Positions 1 through 11,555 of a stretch of 64,000 bases of DNA are shown piece after piece. The position numbers and the translations under genes are program-made. The notes below the pieces were generated by a model that was not told the origin of the DNA, ran no database searches, and saw only the letters and a list, made by a program, of their open reading frames with translations. Position 1 is the stretch's first letter. Every line of letters begins with the position of its first letter. Source of the DNA: Phoronis australis (lineage: Eukaryota; Phoronida; Phoronidae); the NCBI GenBank assembly GCA_002633005.1, contig NMRA01000243.1, positions 76,783 through 140,782 on the forward strand, given 5' to 3'.

Positions 1-296
1 GAGCAGACGACGGAAACGGAGTCGTAGTGCGCAGCGCCACTGCCGGTCGCCTGGGATATCGCGGGAGAGCTTATACTTAGCCATAGTTCCGTTACGAATG
101 CGCCGTGTTCCGAATTTGACACTTGAAATTGGATTTGAGCCCCCTCCCCCCCAACAATAAAACTGCACACATTTAGATCTTTTTTCATCCGTATAATTTT
201 AATTACCAGGGTTAATTAATAAACTCATCATTTCCCTACGCTCTTACTGTTTTATTTTTTTGAGGCAGCCAAGGGCCCCCCCCTAAATCCGCCTAT
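1..296 (-). mobile_element. End fragment of a dispersed DNA transposon
   Basis: Read on the minus strand, this segment starts with GGCGGATTTAGGGGGG and continues to the window edge. It is collinear with 50515-50806 on the plus strand. The first 60 bases match 50746-50805 in reverse complement with about six differences. The 200-296 part also resembles 4147-4258. No coding capacity is visible, and the element runs off the window. Confidence 0.6.
251..256 (-). terminator. Possible poly(A) signal of the lectin gene
   Basis: TTTATT on the plus strand gives AATAAA on the minus strand about 160 bp past the lectin stop codon. The hexamer sits inside a transposon-derived segment that also occurs near 4200, so the lectin may use a repeat-supplied signal. 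This is position-based inference. Confidence 0.35.
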
Positions 297-416
297 GGTA
301 CGATTGTAGTACGCCATTTTAAAATAATTGTAGAACTGGTATTAACGAAGGAAAATTTTTAACAGCACATTACTGCACATAAGCATACTATACCGCTTGC
401 ATTGACCAATGAGCTA

Positions 417-3400
417 CTAACTCATTGCATTGTGGAAGTATTGAAAAGACTGGCTGTGCCCAATACCTTGCTGGCAGATAAAGCCTATGCCCGTATAGTG
501 TTCGTTGCCGCCACCACTTCGACAGCTCGTTGTTTCCCATTTCCAGCTTCCGTCGTTTTTCATCATGTGAACGCACAACCGAGAATCGTGATTTCTCGGC
601 TGATTCTGCCCCCAGTTCGTGTAGTTACCGTCCACAGTAAAATTTTCTATGCGAAAAGTAGTAATACATCTATTTGATGAAAATACATTATTCTTTAATC
701 CAGCGACTCTATAAAAGATATAGTTGTCCGTATAAGAGATACAACAATGAAACACACGAATCAAGGGTGTGTTCCTTAACAGTAAAGGAAGACCTTAGAC
801 CCAGAGACTAATAAATCACACAGAGCATGTTACTCTTGCTTAAAAGGGCCAAATTGACGAATGGATAAAATCGTCTGATTAGTTGTGAACACCGCCCCCT
901 ACTCAAATTCTTCACCTCGGCGGTCGTCATACTGGATTTTAGCTACCCGTCTCTAAACAAGCGTTTACAGACGCACGGGGGCAAACGCAGAATCCTTGGG
1001 TAATACAATTTGGCCTGAATGTGGCAAAAGAAAACGCCACTTGTTATTTGTGAATCAGGTTATAGTTATTGCATGTGCCATGACATGGATTGATTCGCGA
1101 AACCATTCTTGACAACAGCGCGGACTGCAGAACGTAATCTGCGGTTAGACTTGTTGGCTTACATTTGTTTTACATCACGGCGAGTCTTCTTTCAACTTCC
1201 GAAACGTCTATCAGTGCAACTGCTTTCGGTAATTCACCTCTCTGCTCTGTATTCTTGCGGTGGCGCAATATGGTGCGAAGAGGCTTCGCGTACCATTTAA
1301 CAAGCCTACGCTTGAGTGATTCACTAAATCGTGTTTTTATACATATACGAATAAGTGAAGTTTAGCTGTAAGTAGCCCTATACACCCAAAATAACAAAAC
1401 ACGTCTAAGAAATGCTTTAAGGCATATGCGTGCATATGCGACGATGCACCTACAATGTATATCCAGAGTTCGATGCATGCGAGTTTGTCCGTCCTCTTAC
1501 CTGAGCCTGAAGCTCCTTTAGCGAAGCACCAAGGGCAATCCTTTTCGCACGATTTCGAGGAGTCATAGCAGCAGCCTTGAGAATGACAGACTTCTTCAAG
1601 GTCTCCATGTTTGTTTGTATCGTGATTGGGAAAACAATCCCATTTAATGATGCCAGAGATGGAGGCCATGGAGCAAGCCTGGACATCTGTAGTGATAGAA
1701 TACCAAACGCGTTGCTCTAACAAATGTAAATATTGCAATTGTGGCCTAGGAATTGAAAGACATATGGTCCAGTTACGTCTCTGAATTAACAATAGACAAA
1801 AATTATGTCTGTAGTCTAAAATGATACTTCAGCATTGTTGAATACGCAGTTCCCTTTCTATTAATTTTCCACTTGTTAATTTCCTCATCGTCTAGAGCAT
1901 GAAAAAGACGTCGTTGTTCAAACTTTTTTTAAAGTGCCATAGGATGTGAAAAAGGGGTTCTCTGCCACTAAAACAATATTCAAACTGTTCACCAGGTAAA
2001 TTTTACGGTTTGTCCGTAAAGATTTTGAATGTCTGTCGATATTAAAGCACTTCGCCTTAGTTTCAAATTCAAAAAAACAAGCTTTCATCTGTTGGTCACT
2101 ACGTCGATTTTCTCACACACGGCAAAGCACGTGTTTGGCATGGCAAGACATTGACGGAGCGCAATTCCCTGATAGGGAAGATGCGACTTTGACCTTTGGC
2201 GCAACTCAAACAATGACGATTTCAAGCAACAGCCAGTCCGACTTCTTTGAGCGCATTCGCGCATATAAATGCGGAGAATTTGTAAATTGTATTGAGATGA
2301 AAGAGTTTACAATTCGTATGTATTTCAAAAATATTGAATCTGACGATTTTTCTTGAAATTCTTGCACTATTCAAAGCGAATAACTCTCACCATAGCATAC
2401 CCAAGAAGTACATTCGCGACGATCTGGTTATGTGATGACGCTGTCGAGCATCGGGTGTGTATTGCGACGTCAACGCACCCAATTCTCGACACCGTTCCAG
2501 CTTGATTTTAGCATAGAACTCTAGCCCTGTAATGTCAAGTTCGATCTCACGCTGCTGAGGTTGTTTCGGTGTTGGCTCTTGCTATGGAATTTACGGTGAA
2601 TAAAAGTTTTCGCAACTTCGCCATTTTTCTACCGAACTGCATACGAGTCATACCATTCGAAAGCTCTTTACGAGTTCTTGAGGGTGTATGATTATACCAG
2701 AAGCAAAAGACAAGAATTTAATTCATTTTGCTTATTCCACAAATTTAAAAATATTTTTTGATTCTGAAAATTAAGAGTGTTACCAAAATGCGAAAAAATG
2801 CAGGGAGATCCAAAAGATTTATATCCTCACAGTTGCTGTGAATAATTAAGCCCAAATTTACTCATCTTTGCATACTAATTTGAACTTAGGTACCGTTTAA
2901 TACAGTCACATTCTTCAGTAAAAATTCAGGATGCAAAACACGTGATAAACTAATTGCTCCAACTGCCTATCTGAAATTTTCAGATAAAAGAATGGCCAAT
3001 CATCTGTTATGTGGCTTTGAAGTGTTCGATGGATAGCTCATTACTTTGGTTGCACTGTAGGATTTTCCACACACGCAGAAATAAGCTAATTGTAATTTCT
3101 TCAAAAACTAAAATTAGTAATCCTGATACATGTTAAAATGTATAGCTAGAGAACACCAAAGGAAATGTCGATGTTTATATTCAGGTTGTCGCCCCCATAA
3201 TCAATCCGCATGTGACGCCAGATCGCATGATGCGTGGGCTGACCTTAGGTCAAATTAATTGCCTTGCCGTGGCATTGTGGGTAAAACATGAGTCGTTTGC
3301 GAGGTCATAGTTTATGAACACGACATCAAAACACATGCACCTGTTTATTCACCTGAATGAATAATTATATCCATCGTCTAGCAGGTCGTTTACGTTTCAT

Positions 3401-6400
3401 AAGTTTTCTTCGATTTTTAGTTTTGATATTTGAACGTATTTTCCGCGACAAAATAATGAAGTAAAAAAAGTAAAATATGCATTAGACTGGATGGATAATC
3501 CTCAATGAATTCTACACGCAAACGTGTTTGCAGGGTTCAGTATCTTTTTAAATCGTACCTGTTTCAGATATCCATTGGAATTGTTTCCCATTCGCGTTTT
3601 GATAGAGTCCAATCCAAAATCCATGTGCTGGTAAATTATGTCCGTTGCTAGCCAAGACGTCAATAATCTGTTGTGTCTCTTTATTGGGTATCCGCACAAG
3701 ATAACCACCATTGTCCTGGCACGTGCTGTTAGCCTGATACCAGTTTTTGTCATCGAAATGTATGGTGTATCTGGTAGTACCGTAACGCTTTGAAGTTGGC
3801 TCTGAGTGCACTGAAATAAAGGAACACTGGTTGAATGGGCATTAAAGTCTCATTGAGCCCGTGCATCGGTGCCTGGTACAAAGGCCTCAACTCCGGTGCA
3901 GCGATAGCTCCCGAAGAAAGCAGCACTGAACACTTATGAGACTGCAACATGTCTAGATGGCCAATTCTCTCCACAGTGGCGAATCTAGGATACCATAAGG
4001 GGGCCAACATTTTGTCTCGGGCAATCGCGCAAAGCACGACTGCATGTGCGCCCTCAGCTTAAAATGTAGGGTGCTCGAATTTCTATGAAAAAAGAGAACA
4101 AACAACGGATGAACGCTTGCTAAATGTTATCTTAGCCGCATGTTCATTACCAGGGTTAGGGTTACTTGATAAGCTCAATATTTCCTCACGCTCTTGCTGT
4201 TTTATTTTTTGGGGGGCAGCCAAGGGGGGGGGGGCTGAGTCCCCCGTAAATCCGCTTGTGCTCCAAGCACAGAAATCTCCTGTAACATAAGCAGAAAGCA
4301 CAAGCTCCGACCAGCACATAACCGTTGTTTTTTTACAAAAAGCGGGAAAATAGAAGCTTTGGTCGACAATTTTTTAAGTAGGGAAAACCTATCCAATAAT
4401 AGTCAAGGTAGACGAGTAAAACTTTGTGACCTAAGATCGAATAACATAAAGCGTACAGCCTTAGACATAACTTTTGATTTAGACAGCTCTCAGCATAAAA
4501 TTTTGGGCTTTACTCACAGACAAGAAGTTGTTTCTGGGTTTGTAAAGAACTAAGTGTTTAAAGTTGCACGAGACCGGATTCATTAAGTACAGTAAGTACA
4601 GCGCATAAAATGACACGCCGTGACAAGCCAACTACTTGAGCCTGGTACCGAGCAATAACGAAGTACCAGATGTTTCCTAGAGCAGAATTCATCCGTAAAA
4701 ACAAGTTAAGGTCAATAACGTTAAGTGATCTGAGTCAGAAGTAAGATTTTTTTTACCGAAAAGGACCTTTTTATCGCACAAGAACCGAAACTGATCACCT
4801 AACTCATATCAGTGACAGTTTGGTTGTCAAAATTCACGAACATCCGCAGTGGGATTTGCGCGTTAGTTTTGATGGGGGGGGGGGGTAAATTTACCGCCGT
4901 ACTAATTTTAGTTCTGTAATAAGGAATGTTACGCCCGTGGATTAAACTTATCTTGGGAACGGTATGATCCAAACTTGAACTTCAAACGGCGATTCATGGA
5001 ACAATAGTGCCGAGATAGTCTTCTGACAATTGAGATTTATTGACAAGGTTATGACAAAGCAATATCAAACCGAATTATCAAATAATACATGAGAACAGTT
5101 GGTGAAAGGTCATAAGTAGACTACAACAAAGTTTTATCAGACGTCAATTAAAAATGACAGCTCCAGATAACGCTATGTCAACCTATCCGTCGGATCAGGG
5201 CTAGGTCTTTACTCCGAAGGGCCTTTACTCGGCGAAGGGCCGTTACTATGAAAGAATTACGAGTAGGATCATTAGTCCGAATAACCTTTACTCCAAATGC
5301 CTATACTCCGAAGGGCCATTATTTTTGGGCCGTTTTTTTCGCACACGTTTGTATTTTTTACATGGCTGTCAACTTTTCTTGACATTTGAGGACCAAAAAG
5401 CGGGAGAGTACCAACAATCACTTACTTTTGCAGTCTGCGTACATGTATACACGTCCTTCGGGGTTAAGTAAGACAATTAAGGGTCACGGAAAGCAAAGCT
5501 CGCAACCATATTATTTCGGAGCAACAGCCTTTCGGAGTATTGGCCCTTCAGAGTATAAGGCTTTCAGTTTAAATGTTACAGCCCACTAGTCCGAAAGTCC
5601 ACTCCGAAAGCCCACTACTCCGAAAGCCCATTACTCCGAAAAAACACTCCAAAACTCCAAAACATGCTCACTACTCCGAAGGCACAGTACTCCGAAAACA
5701 CCTTGTACACTGAAGTCTCCCAAAAGCGAGACTTCCTTGTGTTATCTGAAGCCGCCGTTTCCCTGATGTTTCACTCTTGCCTGTTTTGTTTTTTAAAATA
5801 ACTTTCAGTGTACGTCATTTCTTAATAATGTTCCTCTTCACTATTTAGGCTAAACTCAAAGATCTGCACTTATTAATGGAAAATGTTTAGTGTTACGTCA
5901 TACAGACTTTCGCGACAAATTTACATATAAATAAACAGTCGGAAACATTTTTCCCCTTATTGTAAGATGAGGTGCTAAAATGTGTCGGATGGTGGTCAAT
6001 AAATGAATGTCATCATTGAAGTTTTAAATAATATAAATTTGTTGCATTGGCGGATTTCGGAAAGAGTCAGGGGAGCGGGTCCTCCGCTTTACGGACACGA
6101 CCAAAACATAGAAACGGCGTCGATATGCCATTTGCATACCATTTTCCTTCCAAAAGGTGTTTTGTCGCCCTGCTTCGAATTTCTAGATCCGTCACTGTAC
6201 TAAACAAAGACCGACACAAGGCGTTACGCGTATAACAAAGCAAACAGAAGTGACGGGCAAAGGAACACGGGGAACATTTTTGGATATATATTTGGGCCAA
6301 TATTTTTTAAATAATTGACTAGCGGTTTTTTCACGAAAAATGCAGGGAAGCGGGCAGAAAAAATAGAAATGAAATTACTGCACGGTAGCCACCAACTACA

Positions 6401-7689
6401 TCCTTGAGCACCAGCGACCGCTCCCCCTTACGGCTTTCGTCGCTAACAATATCAAATTCATTTCGAAGTCCTATTACGAAGTCAAAGACTATCTGGGTAA
6501 GAAAGCTGTAGTCTGTCAGATCTCACTATAACTTGTTCGTACTGCGCAGTTGTTTTCGCTTTCAAAACAGTGGCGCATCTAGAATTTAGAAAGGACAACC
6601 GCATTTTTTGAACGAAAGTGGCATGCAAATGGCATATCGGCGTCTTTTTAGTTGTTGGTCGTGTTCACAGGGGGAGCGTAATGTTCCCCTGACTCTTCCC
6701 TAAATCCACCAATGCATCAACTTTTAAGTCATTAAAAAAACTTCAACGAGGGCATTTAAGGGTGTTGAGATTTTGTTAAATTTGAATTTGTATTTACCAC
6801 CTCCCAATACATTTTAGCACCTGTCTTACAATACGAAAGGAAAGGTTCCCGACTACTTTATTTTCATGTGAATTTGTCAAATATCTACATGTCATAACAC
6901 TAAAACTTTTCCATTTTGATAACGTACAGTAAAAAACTCTTTTCAAAAGCCTTTGTGTTTAGTATTAAATACCAAAGAAGAACAAAGACAAAAAACGACG
7001 CACGATAAAAATATTCTATAAATAGTAGAGGTCAGGAGTGAAAAATCGTGGAAACAGCGGAATCGGACAACGTTGGGAGCCCCGCGGTTTTAGGAACTTT
7101 TACAGTTCTGTTTTCTCGGGTTTTTGGAGTAGCGGGCTTTCGAATTTAGTGTTTTTGTTCGAGAATAGTGTAACCCTTGGAAACATGTACTAAGGTCTCG
7201 AGTGGGTAATCAATTTTTGGGTAACAATAACTTACAGGGGTACCACATTTTGAGAACCAGTTTTCGCCACTGAATAATGGGCATCAAACTGGTTTTCAAA
7301 ATCGGGGATCCCATGCTAGTTGGAACGCAAATGCACTTGCCCTGTCACACTAACGTAGTTTTCATGATACAATCTCGAAAAAGGGTGAGAAGCGTTTTAT
7401 AATCTATTAAGGAAAAACACCGTGGACGGTGTGGCAATCGAGGTTTGATTTTGATAGAAGTTTCCGCCCGTTTCCAGCCCATGCCATCAGAATGCAAAGA
7501 CGATGACTGTGACTTTCTGAGAAAAAGTTTAGGGAGACAGGGCCTCAAACGAATGGCGGAATTCATTCTGAGCAAGATAGCCAGTTACAAAAACGAGCAC
7601 AAACATTTTAACCATGGCGCGTGACACGTTTCTCTGAACTCACCTGTGCAAAGAAGGATCAAGGCAATACACAGATTCAAAACGTTCAT
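417..7689 (-). CDS. Secreted C-type lectin, three exons
   Basis: Exons on the minus strand are 7689-7644 (signal peptide), 3810-3559 and 646-417, ending at TAG 417-419. Junction phases agree (1, 1), with donors GTGAGT and GTACGA and acceptors TTTCAG and GCATAG. The product is 175 aa. Residues 1-15 (MNVLNLCIALILLCT) are a signal peptide, and the rest is a single C-type lectin domain. It has WIGL at 81-84, NYTNWGQNQP at 107-116 and four cysteines at 46, 124, 141 and 157 in the canonical short-form pairing. The sugar/calcium positions are not classical: QPR replaces EPN/QPD and WKW replaces WND. Calcium-dependent sugar binding is therefore uncertain, and it may bind protein or another ligand. 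The start is the ATG that opens the signal peptide, 46 bp before a good donor. The protein is expected to be extracellular. A trefoil exon lies in its second intron (separate entry). Fold assignment is firm; function is inferred from the family. Confidence 0.87.
1501..1686 (-). CDS. Trefoil (P-type) domain exon inside the lectin intron
   Basis: This is a 186-bp open exon bounded by acceptor TCACTACAG (before 1686) and a near-perfect donor CAG|GTAAGAGG (after 1501). Read in phase 1-1 it encodes a cysteine-rich module with CHSQGCCYDSS, then CPWCF. This is the C-x4-CC-[FY]-D ... PWCF signature of trefoil domains, with two further upstream cysteines in register (ACSM, WDCF). There are two extra cysteines between CCYD and PWCF, and the first loops are longer than in classical trefoils. 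It lies between lectin exons 2 and 3, which also join in phase 1, so it could be inserted in frame. Alternatives are a mutually exclusive exon, an exon of a nested secreted gene whose other exons I did not find, or a relic. The domain call is fairly strong; gene membership is unknown. Confidence 0.72.
3974..4260. mobile_element. MITE, 5-bp TSD family, copy 1
   Basis: This 287-bp non-coding element begins CAGTGGCGAATCTAGG and ends CCGTAAATCCGCTTGTG, which are imperfect terminal inverted repeats. It is flanked by an exact 5-bp direct duplication CTCCA (3969-3973 and 4261-4265). It sits in the lectin's first intron and contains a poly-G run. Its right part (4147-4258) is shared with 200-296 and 50515-50622. 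Confidence 0.7.
5183..5706. repeat. Bidirectional array of a short ACTCCGAAGGGCC-like unit
   Basis: Many imperfect copies of ACTCCGAAGGCCC occur. They read forward at 5210-5320, in reverse complement (TTTCGGAGTATTGGCCC) at 5513-5565, and forward again at 5585-5706. Spacing is about 16 bp in the densest part (5598-5640). The array lies in a lectin intron and is non-coding. Confidence 0.6.
6046..6712. mobile_element. Foldback element with long inverted arms
   Basis: The left arm starts CATTGGCGGATTTCGGAAAG and the right arm is its imperfect reverse complement, ending CTAAATCCACCAATG. Similarity runs inward for more than 100 bp on each side, including the shared block CGATATGCCATTTGCAT. No open frame is visible inside and no clear target-site duplication was found. 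Confidence 0.6.
7237..7312. mobile_element. Small palindromic repeat, family copy A (diverged)
   Basis: It contains ATTTTGAGAACCAGTTTT and GGGCATCAAACTGG, the two halves of the near-palindrome better preserved at 19261-19355. It lies in the first lectin intron. Confidence 0.5.
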
Positions 7690-9550
7690 GGTCGATAATG
7701 CTCTTTAATCATCTGAGAAGTGTACGGATGATTTCACTAATTCGCGGATTAAGCGGGTCAGGGTTCACGTGCGTCGACAATAACAAAAGAAGTTCTGGGA
7801 ACGAAAGGCACCATCGGAATATTATCGGGTAGTCTTCGACGGACAATTTTCTAATAACTATTGTGTGGAAGCTATCATGCTTATCGTCACGGTATAATCT
7901 TATTAAGATAAAATTATCATTTGCAATTTAATTTGACTGCGAGATTTGATCAGTCAGTGTACTGTTCTAAAATTATGAAGTGTTTGATAAAGTTATTACT
8001 CACCGTCACGTTATACAGCGGAAGTCGTCCATGAACGTTACCTTTTTAGAGGAGTTTTCTACGGTCAGTCTGCCATACTTTACTTTCTAGATTATTTTTG
8101 AAGAAATGAAAGTCATAGTAATAACAATGTCTCACGGCATTGTGGCGTAACGAGAAATCGATGAACTGTCATCCGGTCCCTGAAAAGTGTATTGTCGCGT
8201 TATTCCGTTCTGATGACAGTGTTTGATGTCCGAAACGATGATTTTCAGTCCTAGCTTTGGTACGAAGCAAAACTGATATTTGATTTGAGCTATGATGGCA
8301 TAAACAGGTAATGAAACCAATTCGACATGGATTCAGCCGATTTCTTGAGTCGCTGGTGGTAAGAGACTCCCTATTACAATGAGGAACATTATAAAACCGA
8401 TTTCATGAAAGTAATTCTACTTTCATTTTTAGCCAGGTAAACCTTGGCGCATGGCATCCCTGCTTTGTACATTGAGACGGGTTTAATGAACCCGTGAAAT
8501 ACAGCAATGGCCATAACTTCTGACACAGCGCCGCCTTTCGTAGCACTGTGAAATAATGTACAATGAACCAGTTAATTTGAATATTAAAGAACCATGGGAG
8601 GAGTGAATATATACAAAATCCTACACGAATCTCACTTTTATAACAGGGGGAAAACCTCTTGGAAATTTCGTCAAAACCCCTCGGCTTTTCTCACATGAAC
8701 CGCAAAACCGATCATTTTCCAAAAAATTCAACGTGTGTAAAACTTTCAACCACATGACGCAACTTTTGTAAAAACACGCTTGCGCAATGTAAAGTAGTTC
8801 AGTTACTTTTTGTTAATAGTTTTATTTTAAACTCAGCACTTGTAAATTGCTTACAGATTTCGTAGCAAATATTCAAGTTAGAATCTAATAAACAGTGTTT
8901 GAAGTTGTAAAATCAGAACTTAAAAATGTTTATCAATAACGGTCAGCAAGGTTTCCCCGCGCGTGAGCACTGAATTGACCTTGAGACAACACAATGAGTT
9001 TCTTGAGTTGGGTTCGTTCCCGTTTGAATGAACGTGGATATTCAATTCGCCGTCGAAGATGGGTCCGTTTAAGAAGTTGTTTGCATGTCCTTCTGACTGA
9101 GAGTACGTACAGTTACAACAGTCAGTTTGTTTGGTTGGCGCGTGTTTGGTTGTTTTAGAGTTTGTAGACGATCAAATTTAAGGCGTATGGTTTTCTACCC
9201 TGCAGTACTTTGTGATTCGCCCATGCAATATCAAAAAATTACGTACTCGGTGTTATTAACCAGTCGTGTCTTAGCACATTCCAGGTCATGTGAGAAATAC
9301 AGAGTATGCAACGAATTCCGGCGTTTAGTGATGACGTGCATGGCAGAAGATGACGCAATTTGGATCCTGAAATAAGAATAGACATGCCGTCACACTGGGT
9401 TCAAAACGTCATAATAACGTCAAAATGACATCATGCTAAATACTCCTATAGATGAGGTCGCAAAACGCTACACAGAGTCTTGAATGGAGTCACAAACTGG
9501 CTGGAATTCACGAACTCGCAAATGCCACGAAAAAAGTAACCCGCCAAAGC
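7690..9550. other. Non-coding spacer upstream of the lectin
   Basis: The lectin promoter should lie at the left edge, but I see no TATA box close to the ATG. The rest shows no supported exon on either strand. A phrase GACACAGCGCCGCCT near 8523 recurs as GACACAGCGCCACCT near 10878. Confidence 0.4.
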
Positions 9551-9559
9551 GAGAAAAAA

Positions 9560-10800
9560 ATGAGTAAGCTAGATGTAAATGTTACTCAACCCATTGTATG
9601 AAAGGAGTTAATGAATCCATCAGATGCAACTAATTGGCAAACATGTAAAATGCTCTGGATTACTGAAACCGGCATGTCATGAGATGCAATGATTGAACAA
9701 AACCGTAAAATGAAATTAATAATGGACCGGTAAAATAAAAGGAATTAATGACCTCGTAAAATGTGACTGATTAATAAACCCGGAAAAACGCAATGAATGG
9801 TAGAAGACGTGACATGTTACCGAAACGACAAACCCGTAAATGCGACAAAATATATGACCCAGTGCAATGAAAACGTTGTGGCCGTGCAGTGAGTAGATGA
9901 AGATGCAAAAGAGTAGGAATTCAAAAACCCCCCCAACGCGACAAAATTAAAATTAACAAACGAAACACGAACAGAAAACGTGGCGAAATCATGAGACCTC
10001 AAATGGAACAAAACCATGATCAAATGCGATTCGTAAAAAGTGGCGTAGTGCAATACACGAACTCCTGAGATGTCAGGAACCAAGGAAACCGCAAAATGTT
10101 TGAAATGAATTCCTAATGAACACCTAAAATACGAATATCAATGGGCCCGTGATATAAGACAACGTAGAATTTATGAACGAACATATAATATGTGGCGAAA
10201 CAAACAAACCATAACATGTAAACGCAAACTAATGGAGTGTTAGATGCGACGACTGAACGCCAAGCATGAAATGAGATGAATTATTGAAATCGTAAAATAC
10301 TACAAATTAATTAATTAACAATAAGATGCTACAAATTTATAATCCCGGTAAACTTAATGAATTGATAAACCCGTAAAATTGCATCAGTAAAATGTGAAAA
10401 AAATGATTACCAGTAAATGAGAAAATGTCATATTAAACAACGAGCGAATAAAGAAGTCAGCTGGAGTCATAAATAGAACTGAAGTTGACAAATCGATAAA
10501 ACGCGACGAATTGGCGATCTCGTAAAATGAGACGAATGAACGAATTATGAAATGCAGCAGCAATGAGATGAATGAACGAACTGCGAAGTGGGCAACATGA
10601 TGAACTCGCATAATTGTGAGAAATAAGCGAGCCCGTGATGTTGGAAAATTAGGCTTAGAAATCCGACGATTTAATGAACGAACCAAATAGAATGCTACAA
10701 ATTCATGAAGTCGTCGAATGTGACAAAATAAATGTAGTCATAGAATGCAACCAGAACAACAACAACAACCCCCCCGTAAAATGTGAAAAATAGTAAGCCC
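9560..10800. repeat. Degenerate minisatellite, about 25-28 bp unit
   Basis: A short phrase approximating AATTAATGAACCCGTAAAAT is reiterated through more than 1 kb with heavy divergence and variable spacing of about 25-28 bp. Clear examples lie at 9725-9790, 10295-10400 and 10490-10560. There is no conserved open frame. This looks like an old decayed array. Confidence 0.6.
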
Positions 10801-11237
10801 GCAAATTGTGAGGATCTCATAAAGGTATTTGAAAATGATCTGTTATGGTTATGCACGTCGAGTTCTGATTACCCTCGGACACAGCGCCACCTATACTGAA
10901 AAGTGACCCTGTGAAAACATGATGAACGACACACCGACTTCCGTGTGTGTGGGTATCAATGCGCATGCTTGGTCGGAAGTTTATCGATCACGTCGTCACC
11001 ACTTGCACACGCCTTCTATGCACTGTACTTGTTTGGACTTAGCTACGGGATCGGGGTTCCCTTGGTTTTGTTTACTTCGATTACTTTTCGTTTTAATAAA
11101 TTGCAACTATTCAAGTCAAATGTGGTCGCCACGGCATACTACGTAACAGTAAACTGAAAGGGGTTTCCCAGATTTCAACCAATGGAAATGACGTCGGTTT
11201 CATTACTTTAACCAATGAGAAGCCATGATAAACAACA

Positions 11238-11270
11238 TTTCACAGTGCTACCTTTCGTAGCACTGTGAAA
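11238..11270. repeat. Perfect 14-bp hairpin
   Basis: TTTCACAGTGCTAC and its exact reverse complement are separated by a 5-base loop (11252-11256). The same phrase GTAGCACTGTGAAA occurs near 8540 without the left arm. It is probably the tip of a small dispersed inverted-repeat element. Confidence 0.6.
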
Positions 11271-11454
11271 GAGTGTAAGTTCTGATGATACAGTGCTGAT
11301 GTCATGTGAATCTATCGGAACGATACATACTGGTTCCTAGGATATACAAAACGCCGATGAACGAGAAACCCGTTTGCTTTTTCTTTCAAAAAATTCAAAT
11401 ATATGCATAGTATCTGTACATGGTAATAAACCAAGTAAACAGGGCGCTGAGCAC

Positions 11455-11555
11455 TATAAACATAAAAATTGTCTGCTGGATAAGTTTGATCGTTGCATGA
11501 CGTCAAGAAGACAACATTGTTCAACAATAGCCACGTGGCACGGTGTCAAGCCAGT
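11455..11555. mobile_element. Partial copy of the GGGCCCAGTTGCATAA MITE
   Basis: The stretch from GCTGGATAAGTTTGATCG through GTTCAACAATAGCCACGTGG matches the interior of the complete element at 26833-26984. The terminal repeats are not recognisable here. Confidence 0.5.

Noticed and set aside
7403-7624. 73-codon plus-strand frame (CKDDDCDFLRKSLGRQ...) opposite the lectin intron
   Set aside because: Protein-like, but without splice sites, a strong start or homology. Kept only as a note.
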